A DNA stretch of 64,000 nucleotides from Deltaproteobacteria bacterium (GCA_019312835.1 JAFDCJ010000341.1:23763-87762); one strand, 5' to 3'. Positions 18,524 through 28,279 are shown, counted from the stretch's first letter. The notes: a model not told the origin generated them from the sequence alone. Made by a program: numbers and translations.

Positions 18524-19780
18524 ATGAAATTGTTCCATATTTTGGCAATTCTGATTACATTGTCGGCGGGCTTCAGCTATTTGAATCACCGGTTCATCCG
18601 GCTGCCCAACACCATCGGATTGATGCTGATCGCCCTGCTGGTGTCTCTGGGGATAGCCGCTTTAGGGCGCTTCGGCTTCGGCCTGCAGGCAGATGCCCAG
18701 CGGCTATTGGCCAGCATCGATTTCGATGAGACCCTGCTGCACGGCATGCTGTCGTTTCTGCTGTTTGCCGGTGCCCTGCACATCAACCTGGCAAACCTGG
18801 CCCGTCAAAAATACATCATCGGTTTGCTGGCAACAGTCGGTGTGCTGGGGTCGACGGTCATCATCGCGTTTATCAGCAAATGGGTCCTGGCCCTGCTGGG
18901 TATCGACCTGCCCATGATCTATTGTCTGCTCTTCGGCGCTTTGATTTCTCCCACCGATCCGATCGCCGTCCTCGGCATCCTAAAAAACATCGGGGTTTCC
19001 GAAAGCCTGGAAACCAAAATCTGCGGCGAATCTCTGTTTAATGACGGGGTCGCGGTAGTGGTGTTTTTGGTGTTTCTGAAAATCGCCACCGGCGGTCAGG
19101 AAGTCACCGCGATTTCGGTGTTAGGCCTCTTCTTTAAGGAGGCGCTCGGCGGGGTGGTGTTCGGGCTGCTGATCGGATGGGTGGCTTACTGGATGCTGAA
19201 AACCATCGACAACTACCAGGTGGAGGTATTGATCACCCTCGCGCTGGTCGCCGGGGGGTTTGCCCTGGCCGATGAGCTGCACCTCTCGGGCCCCATTGCC
19301 ATAGTTGTCGCCGGCCTTTTGATCGGAAACCACGGCAGACTGCTGGCCATGTCTGATACGGTGCGAGAGCACCTCGACACGTTCTGGGAGCTGGTCGATG
19401 AAATCCTGAATGCGGTGCTGTTTGTCCTGATCGGACTGGAAGTGCTGGTGCTCACCTTCACCCGGGAATATTTCATTGCCGGGCTGGTGCTGATCCCGCT
19501 TTTGGTTCTGGCGCGATTTATCAGTGTGGGCTGGCCGGTGATGACCATGCGGTTGTTTCGCTCTTTCAGCCCCGATGTCGTTAAAATTCTGACCTGGGGT
19601 GGGCTGCGCGGCGGGATTTCCGTTGCCCTGGCATTGTCACTGCCGCCGGGGAAAAATCGCGAGGTTATTCTGGCCATCACTTACATGATGGTGGTATTTT
19701 CCGTTATCGTTCAGGGCCTGACCATCGGCAAATTAGTTGGTTGGAGTCAAAAAAAGCAAAAGGAACATTTAAAAGATTGA
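18524..19780 (+). CDS. CPA1-type Na+/H+ antiporter
   Basis: GALISPTDPIAVLGILK, ESLFNDGVAVVVF, WGGLRGGISVALALSLP. Confidence 0.93.
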   Translation: MKLFHILAILITLSAGFSYLNHRFIRLPNTIGLMLIALLVSLGIAALGRFGFGLQADAQRLLASIDFDETLLHGMLSFLLFAGALHINLANLARQKYIIGLLATVGVLGSTVIIAFISKWVLALLGIDLPMIYCLLFGALISPTDPIAVLGILKNIGVSESLETKICGESLFNDGVAVVVFLVFLKIATGGQEVTAISVLGLFFKEALGGVVFGLLIGWVAYWMLKTIDNYQVEVLITLALVAGGFALADELHLSGPIAIVVAGLLIGNHGRLLAMSDTVREHLDTFWELVDEILNAVLFVLIGLEVLVLTFTREYFIAGLVLIPLLVLARFISVGWPVMTMRLFRSFSPDVVKILTWGGLRGGISVALALSLPPGKNREVILAITYMMVVFSVIVQGLTIGKLVGWSQKKQKEHLKD

Positions 19781-19928
19781 ACATCGAACGTTGAATTAGA
19801 ATGGGTGAGAATACAGACAGCGGCAAATAAGCCGTCAAGATCTATAAATCCGATTGAAAAAAACTAAAGAACCGGTGGAGCAAAGCGACATATTATTCGA
19901 TGTTCGACGTTGGACGTTCATCTTTTTA
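19771..19928. repeat. Inverted repeat between convergent genes
   Basis: aaaagattgaacatcgaacgttgaat / attcgatgttcgacgttggacgttcatcttttt. Confidence 0.6.
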
Positions 19929-20621
19929 ATCAAATCTTTCTTCTTTCCAGGGATCAGCTGAGTTGCTGTAACCGGAGCTCTCATAGTATCCCGGCTCATC
20001 AACGGCTTCAAACCTGATCGCCTTGAGCCATTTGACGCTTTTGTAAAAATAGCGATCCGGCACCAGGCCGCGCACCGGTGCGCCATGGATGTGGGGCAGA
20101 TCGCTGCCGGCATAACTGTGGGCCAGAATGACATTGTCTTTGCGAGCCTCGCTGATAGGGATGTTGCTTGAATAATCACCCGCGGCTTCAAAGATGACAA
20201 AGCGAGCGCTGTCTTTAACCTGGACCAGGTCCATGATGGTTTTCACGGGAACGCCGCGCCAGCGGGAATCCAGCAGGGTCCACCCCGTCACGCAATGAAC
20301 ATCGCAGGTCAGATCCATCTGTTTGAGATCCATCAGGTCGTCATATTTCAAGGTGCGGGGTTCGGCAGCTTCACCACCGATCTCAAGGCGCCAGTTGGAC
20401 ACGGTCCTGTCACCCCGGGTACCGCCCATATTGGGTAAGGCTTTGACCGCATGCTGACCGGGAGGGATTCGCGGTCTTCCGTCGGGCCGCAACTCAGCCG
20501 CGAGGGCCCGATTCTCGGAATCCATCAGCTTTACGAATACGCCCGGCAACCCGATTGACACCAGGGTTCCCCCGGCAGCTGCCATAAAATCCCGTCTGGT
20601 AATCTTTTTATTTTTTCCCAT
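19926..20621 (-). CDS. Sulfite oxidase-like/YedY-like molybdopterin-dependent oxidoreductase (Tat)
   Basis: ITRRDFMAAAGG Tat signal; LTCDVHCVTGWTLLDSRWRGVPVKTIMDLV; LPHIHGAPVRGLVPDRYFYKSVKWLKAI. Confidence 0.9.
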   Translation of the reverse strand: MGKNKKITRRDFMAAAGGTLVSIGLPGVFVKLMDSENRALAAELRPDGRPRIPPGQHAVKALPNMGGTRGDRTVSNWRLEIGGEAAEPRTLKYDDLMDLKQMDLTCDVHCVTGWTLLDSRWRGVPVKTIMDLVQVKDSARFVIFEAAGDYSSNIPISEARKDNVILAHSYAGSDLPHIHGAPVRGLVPDRYFYKSVKWLKAIRFEAVDEPGYYESSGYSNSADPWKEERFD

Positions 20622-20847
20622 AGCCACCTCAAGTCGGTTGAAAACCGCTATTTTATTCAACGGATCTTCAAAAAGCTAAGCCTCATTATAACCCAAGTCA
20701 ATCGCCACCATTATATACGGTTGCGTTCTGAGGGGTGATCTGCTAAATTACTGCTAATTATATCCGGTTGAATGAGCAGGTTAGCTGCCTGACGAATTGA
20801 CTATTTGACTATTTTTCTATTTTCCAACCACAAGGAGACGACATTTC

Positions 20848-21213
20848 ATGACAGATGAACAGCAAAATGAGCTTGAATTCAAACTCGATCGATCGAACCT
20901 GTACCTCGAAGAATCTTATACCGACCTGAAAGTCGGCACCATCAAACGCCTTACCCCGGTTAAGGCCGACGGGACGGAAGATAAATCCCGCCGAACGGTA
21001 TTTGTCGGACATACCAGTGTCATGACCCCCAACGGCGCCCTGCCCATTCAAAATGTAATCGAAGCCAAAGAACTGTCGCAGGCCATTAAAAAATTTCCGG
21101 AGGCGTTACAGGCCGCCATGGACCGGCTTATCGAAGAGGTCAAAAAGTACCAGGAGCAGCAGGAATCCCAGATACAAACACCGGACTCGAACATTATCAT
21201 TCCCGGACGGTAG
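20848..21213 (+). CDS. Conserved hypothetical cytoplasmic protein
   Basis: 121 aa with AAGGAG RBS upstream; KRLTPVKADGTEDKSRRTVFVGHTSVMTPNGALPI. Confidence 0.65.
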   Translation: MTDEQQNELEFKLDRSNLYLEESYTDLKVGTIKRLTPVKADGTEDKSRRTVFVGHTSVMTPNGALPIQNVIEAKELSQAIKKFPEALQAAMDRLIEEVKKYQEQQESQIQTPDSNIIIPGR

Positions 21214-21269
21214 ATGGGACTGCACCGATTTAATAACCAGAGCTACCTGTAGCACCAGCAACGTAACCG

Positions 21270-22520
21270 ATGGGATTTCTCAACTTTTTTTCAGGCAAAA
21301 ACCCCGAAGATTATGACTTAAAAGGGGATAGATTCGCTGAAACCGGCGCTTACGGTAAAGCGATCGTGGAATACGAGCGTGCCCTGGAACGGCTGGAAAA
21401 AACAGCGCCCTGGGATGACGGCTTTCGCCAGAGCCTGAACGATAAAATCCACAGCAGTAAAGAAGCCCTGGCATTGCTGCACAAACAAAGCGCCGCAGAC
21501 ATGCTGGAGGCCGGCTATCACGAGGACGCCCAGCAGTATATTCAGCTGGCCCTGGACCTCACCGAAGATCCGGATCTCATCACCGATCTTGAGAGACACA
21601 AACGCGAAAGCGAAGCCCGCGCCCTGGAGGCGATTCAAATCGAAGAAAGCGACGTCGAACCCACCGAGCCGACGGAGCTCCAGGATGATCAGCCACCTGA
21701 ACATGAGCCGGATGACGAATATTTCACGGCTCTGATCGGAACCCTTCCGGAAGAGATTCAGGATGCCTACCTGGACTACGGGGATGCCTTCAAAAAAGGG
21801 TACCTGGCCCTGAACCAGGGAGACTTTAAATCGGCCGCCGTGTTTTTGCGGCGGGCATTGGAGGAAAATCCTGACCCGCAAAATTACATTGCCCTGGAGC
21901 TGGCAACGGCCTGCCTGAATCTGGGCGAATTTGAAGAGGCCCGCCGGCTGTTGGAGGAATTTCTGCAATACCATCCGGATACGCTGCCGGCCTATCAGCT
22001 GCTGTGCGAAACTTTCTGGGAAACCAGGGATTTCGATCGGGCTGACTCCCTGATCTCCGCGCTGCCCCCGGAGCTGGCAGAGTCTGTAGCCGGCTTTGTG
22101 CTGCACGGCGAGACCCTTTTTCATGCCGGGCGCTATAAGGAGGCCAAGGCCTTTTATCGGGAGTGCCTCAAAAACTACGAATGGAATGAAACCATTGCCC
22201 GCGCCCTGGCCAAGGCTCATGAAGCCCTGAATGAGCTGGCCAACGCCCGCAATGTTTACCGCGAAATCATGGACGGGTGCCGCAGTTGCCACTCGCGGAT
22301 CGACCCTTATATTAAGCAAAAATACGCCGACCTCAGTTTTGCTTCAGGGCTCAACACCACCGAAGTTTTGGAACTCTATCTTGCCCTGGTGAGAGAGGTT
22401 CCGGAACACAAGGCGGATTATTATCAGAAAATCAGCAAGATCTATACCGCCCAGGGCAACAAGACCGAGGCCCGTCGGTTCGAGCTGTTTGCTGAAAAAG
22501 CAAAGGACGAAATTCAGTAA
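21270..22520 (+). CDS. Tetratricopeptide-repeat protein
   Basis: Multiple TPR-like repeats (GDFKSAAVFLRRALEENPDPQNYIALELATACLNLGEFEEARRLLEEFLQYHPDTL). Confidence 0.8.
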   Translation: MGFLNFFSGKNPEDYDLKGDRFAETGAYGKAIVEYERALERLEKTAPWDDGFRQSLNDKIHSSKEALALLHKQSAADMLEAGYHEDAQQYIQLALDLTEDPDLITDLERHKRESEARALEAIQIEESDVEPTEPTELQDDQPPEHEPDDEYFTALIGTLPEEIQDAYLDYGDAFKKGYLALNQGDFKSAAVFLRRALEENPDPQNYIALELATACLNLGEFEEARRLLEEFLQYHPDTLPAYQLLCETFWETRDFDRADSLISALPPELAESVAGFVLHGETLFHAGRYKEAKAFYRECLKNYEWNETIARALAKAHEALNELANARNVYREIMDGCRSCHSRIDPYIKQKYADLSFASGLNTTEVLELYLALVREVPEHKADYYQKISKIYTAQGNKTEARRFELFAEKAKDEIQ

Positions 22521-22536
22521 TTAGAAGCTGTTTGCC

Positions 22537-22734
22537 ATGGCCAACCAATACAGCGTTGAAATTCACCAATACATCAGTGAAAGAATAGCTGCGGCAACCA
22601 GCGCGCAGAAGAAGGCGGAAGCTGCCAATGATTCAGCCGCCCGCCGTTTCTATGCCGGCCAGCTTTACGAACTGGAAAAAATCCGTGAGTACATGGCACA
22701 GAATATCGATCTGAAGACACAAAAATACTACTAA
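22537..22734 (+). CDS. Small hypothetical protein (paralogue of the downstream gene)
   Basis: 65 aa; ISERIAAATSAQKKAEAANDSAARRFYAGQLYELEKIREYMAQN. Confidence 0.6.
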   Translation: MANQYSVEIHQYISERIAAATSAQKKAEAANDSAARRFYAGQLYELEKIREYMAQNIDLKTQKYY

Positions 22735-22762
22735 ACCGGCTTATAGCTCAAGCTCGCAATGC

Positions 22763-22839
22763 TCGCAGCTCATAGCTGATAGTTCATAGCTCATGGCGTG
22801 AGGCTCAGACTATCGGCTATGAGCTTTGAGCTATGAGCT
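22763..22839. repeat. agctcatagctgatag-type inverted repeat, copy 1
   Basis: gctcgcagctcatagctgatagttcatagctcatggc / actatcggctatgagctttgagctatgagc. Confidence 0.7.
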
Positions 22840-22858
22840 CTCTATGCGGAGCACAGCG

Positions 22859-23080
22859 ATGGCTTACGTATATTTATTGGATATGACCAAATTTGTTGAA
22901 CAGAGAATTGCCGGAGTGCGCCTGGCGCTGGAAAACTTAAATGACAGTCCAGCGGAAAAGCAATTCCTAAAGGGGCGCACCAGTGCTTTACTGGAATTTC
23001 AGGAATTCCTCGTTCAAAATTACATCCCCAAACTACCCCGTCGTATCAGAGAAGCCTACCGCAGCCAGGGCAACGGATAA
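22859..23080 (+). CDS. Small hypothetical protein (paralogue of 22537..22734)
   Basis: MAYVYLLDMTKFVEQRIAGVRLALENLNDSPAEKQFLKGRTSALLEFQEFLVQN; ORF extends up to 22826. Confidence 0.6.
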   Translation: MAYVYLLDMTKFVEQRIAGVRLALENLNDSPAEKQFLKGRTSALLEFQEFLVQNYIPKLPRRIREAYRSQGNG

Positions 23081-23104
23081 TCGGAAGAGGACGTTCAGCA
23101 ACAG

Positions 23105-23923
23105 ATGCCTTTTACCCCCAATTTCATAGCACCGCCACATGAGTCACCGGAAGCGTTGTGGTTTGTCTATCACCAGCATCGCCTTCTCATCAAGACCGGC
23201 ACCAATGGATACCGCGTGCCCCGCTTGCAGGAGCTGGACATATTTGGACCCTCCTTGATCCACAAACAATTTTTAGGCTCGCTGGATGAAATCCCATGTT
23301 ATGCAGCCGAGTTGACAACCGATCGCCACCTGACCGGCGAATTCGCGCTAAAAGGTCTGCGGGAGCTTTTTTTCGGTCAAATGGAAGAGGAGCTGGTCTG
23401 GATCGCCGGCCAGGCAAACCAACTGGTCGACTGGAGTCGCAACCATCAGTTCTGTGGCCAATGCGGCCGGCCCACCGAGGACGGTCAGGACGAACGTGCC
23501 AAGGTTTGTGCCCGCTGCCAATTGATCAACTACCCACGGGTGTCACCGGCGGTTATCGTAGCGGTTGTAAAAGGAGATAAAATTCTTCTGGCCAATAATG
23601 TTCGGTTTAAATCTGGATATTACAGTGTGCTGGCAGGATTCGTGGAGCCCGGCGAAAATCTCGAAGAATGCGTCGCCCGGGAAATCAAGGAAGAAGTCGG
23701 GATATCGGTAAAAAATATCCGCTACTTCGCCAGTCAACCATGGCCCTTTCCCAATTCACTGATGGTGGCCTTTCTGGCCGACTACGCCGGCGGCGAAATC
23801 AACACCGACCAGACTGAAATCAGAAATGCCGGCTGGTTTTCCGCCGACAACCTGCCCAATATTCCCCCCAGGATTACCATCGCCCGCCAGCTCATCGACT
23901 GGTTTATAAATCGTGGGAAGTGA
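23105..23923 (+). CDS. nudC: NAD(+) diphosphatase (NADH pyrophosphatase)
   Basis: Zn ribbon FCGQCG...CARC, Nudix box GFVEPGENLEECVAREIKEEVG and NudC signature SQPWPFPNSLM. Confidence 0.93.
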   Translation: MPFTPNFIAPPHESPEALWFVYHQHRLLIKTGTNGYRVPRLQELDIFGPSLIHKQFLGSLDEIPCYAAELTTDRHLTGEFALKGLRELFFGQMEEELVWIAGQANQLVDWSRNHQFCGQCGRPTEDGQDERAKVCARCQLINYPRVSPAVIVAVVKGDKILLANNVRFKSGYYSVLAGFVEPGENLEECVAREIKEEVGISVKNIRYFASQPWPFPNSLMVAFLADYAGGEINTDQTEIRNAGWFSADNLPNIPPRITIARQLIDWFINRGK

Positions 23924-23944
23924 TAAAATCACTCCCCACGATTT

Positions 23945-23974
23945 AGCTCATAGCTGATAGCTCATGGCTCATAG
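23945..23974. repeat. agctcatagctgatag-type repeat, copy 2
   Basis: agctcatagctgatagctcatggctcatag. Confidence 0.65.
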
Positions 23975-24000
23975 CAAAGATGGGAATCAGAAGTTCCTAT

Positions 24001-24073
24001 TGGGAGCGGCTTTCCAGCCGCGATCTGCCATGCTTCAATGGACGAAGTCCATCGCGGCTGGAAGCCGCTCCCA
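24001..24073. repeat. REP-like dispersed palindrome, copy 2
   Basis: tgggagcggctttccagccgcgat / atcgcggctggaagccgctccca. Confidence 0.85.
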
Positions 24074-24228
24074 CATCCCCAAATTGTAGATTGGCGCCGT
24101 AAGGCCGCCTTTTGTTCGAAAGCCCCGCTAAAACGCAGAGGGACTGGCCATCTATTCTAAAAAGATTAATGTGTGCAGCAAGGCTTAGCGTGTCGGACAG
24201 ATAAAATTCGGGGGCATTTCTTTTGAAT

Positions 24229-24386
24229 CCATCTAAATTTGGGCCCGAGGGGCCCTGAAATGTTCGCGAGCGAGGCCTCACACGAATTTAAAGCGGAGCG
24301 TACACGCTAGTACGTGAGCATTTAAATTCGCGGGAGAACGAAGCTCCCGGACATTTCAGGGCCCCTCGGGCCCAAATTTTAGATGG
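24229..24386. repeat. 158-bp palindromic element
   Basis: ccatctaaatttgggcccgaggggccctgaaatgt... / ...acatttcagggcccctcgggcccaaattttagatgg. Confidence 0.88.
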
Positions 24387-24687
24387 GTTTGAGGACTTGG
24401 ATTGTGACGTTAGTGACCAGGTCCTTCACCTTGTCCCGATATTCGGCCATATGCGGCGCCTTGAGGTGGGCCCGCAGGGCATCGATGTTGCGCCAGGCTT
24501 CGACCAGGATCACCGCATCTGCGCGGATCTCACCCTGAGAGGGCAAGCCGCCGTCGACGTCGACGAAAGGGTCGTAGGCCAGGCAACCGTCTTCGTCCTT
24601 CACCTTGGGGATATTTTCATTCAAAATGGGCAAAAACGCTTCACGGCAGCCGGGCTTCAGCTCGATGGTGGCGATCACTTGTATCAT
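24379..24687 (-). CDS. Antibiotic-biosynthesis-monooxygenase-domain protein (putative quinol monooxygenase)
   Basis: MIQVIATIELKPGCREAFLPILNENIPKV...DGCLAYDPFVD...VILVEAWRNIDALRAHLKAPHMAEY. Confidence 0.85.
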   Translation of the reverse strand: MIQVIATIELKPGCREAFLPILNENIPKVKDEDGCLAYDPFVDVDGGLPSQGEIRADAVILVEAWRNIDALRAHLKAPHMAEYRDKVKDLVTNVTIQVLKPI

Positions 24688-24904
24688 GTCCGCATCCTCC
24701 TTCTCAGTGGTACCGAAACCAATTCACTTTAAAGGATAACATCCCGATTGGCAAGTTTAGGATCATAGCCTTATCCCGTCGCAGTCTAATTTTTGAAAAA
24801 AGCTTAAGATCGGACTCTTTTAGGTCGATATAATTTGAGCCGGGAATACAGGGTCTTTTCTGACACGGCGGTTACAAAAAATCAAAACACTCGAGGTCAT
24901 TCAA

Positions 24905-25558
24905 ATGATGAAATCCAATCGCAATATAACAGTTCTGGCCATCCTACTATTATGTTTATCCGTTCTTTTGGCATGTGCGCATACGGAAAAGGTGCTGGTC
25001 CCACCGCGTGTCGATTTAACACCCTATAAGGCCATCGGTATTATCGATTTTTCCAGCACCCCCAGAGACGATTTGTGCGGGTATGTGACTCAACATTATA
25101 TCCAAACCGTTCAATCGGCCCAACCGGGCGTGCGATTTCTGGAACTGGGCAGCAAAGAACAGGTCCTCTCCAGGATAGCGCGTAAAGATTTTGACCCGGA
25201 CGCCATCAGATCCATCGGCACGGCCTATAATGTCGATGCATTGATTTTCGGACATTTAACCACTACTGATCCAAAACCGACATTGCGATTGTCTTCGTCG
25301 TTGCAGTCATTGCAGGCCGGCGCGGTTGTACAAGCATCTCTTAGCGCCAAAATCTGGGAGACCGACAGCGGTGTTATTCTCTGGACAAACTCCACTGCAA
25401 AAAAGAAAAAGGTCGCGGGCTTGCGGGCCAATGCAAACGGTGACTTTAAGTTTGGTGCATCAGACCCAGAAGATGCTTACGGGCAGCTTGTCCCGGAAAT
25501 GATCTATGCCAACACGGCCGATTTCAGATCATATTACGAATACCGCAAGGTCAAATGA
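24905..25558 (+). CDS. Putative lipoprotein, CsgG/DUF4136-like
   Basis: Lipobox LSVLLAC; YKAIGIIDFSS...VDALIFGHLTTTD...ASLSAKIWETDSGVILW. Confidence 0.65.
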   Translation: MMKSNRNITVLAILLLCLSVLLACAHTEKVLVPPRVDLTPYKAIGIIDFSSTPRDDLCGYVTQHYIQTVQSAQPGVRFLELGSKEQVLSRIARKDFDPDAIRSIGTAYNVDALIFGHLTTTDPKPTLRLSSSLQSLQAGAVVQASLSAKIWETDSGVILWTNSTAKKKKVAGLRANANGDFKFGASDPEDAYGQLVPEMIYANTADFRSYYEYRKVK

Positions 25559-25961
25559 TAAAGCGACGGGTAGAAATAATTTCGTGCGTTCCCCGCTATA
25601 TGATGGGATCGGCCACCGGATGCCACCTGCCCGGCTTGAAAATCAAGCATCGGCCCCAGGCTTAACTCAATAATTCCATATCTGGAAATATTTCAATTTT
25701 TTACGGGTGTCTCCGAGGGGGTATCCGGCAGCATATGTCCGTCGAGAACCGGCGGGGTGAATCCTTTTATCCAACCCAAAACAACTGGTGTAAAAAAAAA
25801 ATTATAAAATTAAACTCGAAACTGGTTGACAAATGGTTAATGAAAATTCATATTATGATTCACAATCAGCAGGATCTCGCGCACTCCCTTTATTCCCCGC
25901 TGTGTTCAATAGTTAGGTAATATTTTCGCCCTTTTATCTTGTACATGAAAGGTAAATCAGA

Positions 25962-26777
25962 ATGCCGCAAGCCAGCTCGAATTACAATATTTTTGTTTTA
26001 AATCCGGAGCTTGTAAAGGAGTGGCATCCAACCAAAAACGCCGGATTAAAACCCCGGGATATAACACCCGGGTCAGGACGAAAGATCTGGTGGATCTGCA
26101 ATCAAAGCCACGAGTGGGAAGCTGTTGTTTATAGCCGAAGCCGGGGCAGCGGCTGCCCTTATTGCAACCGCTCGCAACTGGATAATCACAATGGTGTCAC
26201 AGTCTCAAACTCCGAATTTAGATTGGAATGGCACCCGACCGCAAATGCCGGTCTAAGCCCGGCCTATTGGACGACCGATGCTCCTGGCGCTGTATGGTGG
26301 CTATGTCGCGCAGGGCACAAGTGGCAGGCGACTTTCAAAGCCCGGATAAGGGGCAGAGGTTGCCCCATTTGCAACCCCCAGCAGGATAAACAGGTTAAGT
26401 CCCAAAGCCTGCCCGAAACCAACAAAGGCGTGCTTATCGAGAGAACGGACTCAATGCTTGAAGAAGAGTCTCTTGAAAGCATATTCGGCACTGATTATCG
26501 AAAAATAAAGCGTTTTCGGACAAAAGCCACCGTCAGCATCCAGGTTTCGTCAACCAGCGACCTCTTTTACGCCCAGCTCAAGAACTTCAGCCATAAGGGC
26601 ATGTGCCTTGAAACATCAACATCATTACCGCCGGGAACAAAAGTCAAAGTAAATTTGGATCAACCGCTGTCCGCAAATGCGCCTGAAAGCTATGACTCAA
26701 TCATAAAATGGTGCAAGGGCCTCACCGATGAGGAAGGATCGGTTTACAATTACGGGCTGGGGCTGAAATTCATCTAA
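25962..26777 (+). CDS. Tandem treble-clef zinc-ribbon (DUF4379-like x2) protein with a C-terminal PilZ-like domain
   Basis: Two repeats EWHPTxNAGLxP...WxCxxGHxWxAxxxxRxRGxGCPxCN; C-terminal KRFRTKATVSIQV...LKNFSHKGMCLET...YNYGLGLKFI. Confidence 0.75.
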   Translation: MPQASSNYNIFVLNPELVKEWHPTKNAGLKPRDITPGSGRKIWWICNQSHEWEAVVYSRSRGSGCPYCNRSQLDNHNGVTVSNSEFRLEWHPTANAGLSPAYWTTDAPGAVWWLCRAGHKWQATFKARIRGRGCPICNPQQDKQVKSQSLPETNKGVLIERTDSMLEEESLESIFGTDYRKIKRFRTKATVSIQVSSTSDLFYAQLKNFSHKGMCLETSTSLPPGTKVKVNLDQPLSANAPESYDSIIKWCKGLTDEEGSVYNYGLGLKFI

Positions 26778-27028
26778 AAGCCGCGAATTGCTCCCACCTT
26801 TTTCAATTTTTTTTCACGGTATTCTTTTCTCTGGGTTCACCTCATCGCTATAACCTGATTTTAAATAACAGGGACTATTGTTCTTGCTGACTTAAAAATT
26901 ATGAATTTCTTCTTTACAAATCTTCCCCTTGTTCAATATTGAATAGGAACACATTTTTCACTGGCAGCCGGTTGCCCCTGAAGATAGATAAGATATGGTT
27001 TCATTTGATTGAATGATTGGATAATCCG

Positions 27029-28279
27029 ATGACAGATGATCCCAACCGCAGCAGATTCATTCCCTTTCGCAAAGCAGATATAGTTGCCATGTGCTGCGAA
27101 GCGTCCGGATGGACGCCGGGAGAAGCGGATGAATTTCGAGAGTTCTTTCGCATTCTGGAAGCGCTCTTCCACTTCGAGTATCACCGCAACCTCGAAACCC
27201 TCAAAAACTGCTACGCACCCTTTAACCCGGATGCCGACACACGCTTGCTAACCCAATACACGTCCGAACAAAAGCGTCAGCTGCATAAAGAGCTGGTCAC
27301 CGAATTAACGACTGTGCTGAATGCCGCCAACTTCGAACAGATAACCGCCGAAGATCTGGAACAGGCCCTGACCGAAGAATCGTTGTTTAAGATTCGGCTG
27401 GAAGTTGATTTTAATGACTTCGATGACGTTATCTTCTTCCGCCGCGGCGAATCCGTCAAACAAGAGACCCTGGTAACACTATACGGCCTCAGGAAAAAAC
27501 GCTTCAGGTTCACCAACTATGACCGGGTGGCGGTGTATATAAAATTCAAGGAGCAGCCATACTTCGACGAAAGCAACCGCCGCAGCTTGAATTTTCTGCC
27601 CGGATCCACGATTATCAAGCTTTTTAAAAACGTTCCCAAAGCAGACCTCGAAATGCTGTTCCCCAACAGCAAGGTGCGAATGAAAACCATCGACAAACTG
27701 ATTATCGGCGTCCCGGCCGCTGTCAGCGGTATTGTCGTCATCGTGACCAAACTCGGCGCAACCCTGATTTTGATGGCATCGGTGGTTGCGTTCTGGTTGG
27801 GATTGAGCAAGGAAGAAACCCAGCTGAATCAAAAACATCTTATCGCCCTGGGCGCCGGGCTGGCGACTTTGGGTGGCTTTCTTTTCCGACAAATCAGCAA
27901 GTTTAAAAACCGAAAAATTAAGTTTATGAAAGCCCTTTCCGACAATCTTTATTTCAAAAACCAGGATAACAATGCCGGCGTGTTCTACCATTTGATAGAT
28001 GCCGCTGAAGAAGAAGAGGTCAAAGAAGCAATCCTGGCCTACTTCTTCCTGCTGATGGAAAATCAGCCCACGGAAAAAGAGACACTTGACGATCTCATTG
28101 AAAAATGGTTTGAAGCCAGGTGGAACTGCAAGATTGATTTTGAAATCGATGACGCCTTGAAAAAACTGGAACGTCTTGAACTGGTCACCCGCAACGGCGC
28201 CGCCCTGCAATGCTTACCTTTGACAGACGCCAGGCGCCAGCTGGACCATATCTGGGACAACTATTTCACTTCCAAATGA
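27029..28279 (+). CDS. TMEM143/DUF3754-like membrane protein
   Basis: FIPFRKADIV, FRRGE, NYDRVAVYIKF, IIKLFKNVPKADLEMLFPNSKVRMKTIDKLIIGVPA. Confidence 0.75.
   Translation: MTDDPNRSRFIPFRKADIVAMCCEASGWTPGEADEFREFFRILEALFHFEYHRNLETLKNCYAPFNPDADTRLLTQYTSEQKRQLHKELVTELTTVLNAANFEQITAEDLEQALTEESLFKIRLEVDFNDFDDVIFFRRGESVKQETLVTLYGLRKKRFRFTNYDRVAVYIKFKEQPYFDESNRRSLNFLPGSTIIKLFKNVPKADLEMLFPNSKVRMKTIDKLIIGVPAAVSGIVVIVTKLGATLILMASVVAFWLGLSKEETQLNQKHLIALGAGLATLGGFLFRQISKFKNRKIKFMKALSDNLYFKNQDNNAGVFYHLIDAAEEEEVKEAILAYFFLLMENQPTEKETLDDLIEKWFEARWNCKIDFEIDDALKKLERLELVTRNGAALQCLPLTDARRQLDHIWDNYFTSK

Noticed and set aside
21318-22319. 333-aa minus-strand ORF
   Set aside because: Antisense shadow of the TPR protein gene; no recognisable domain
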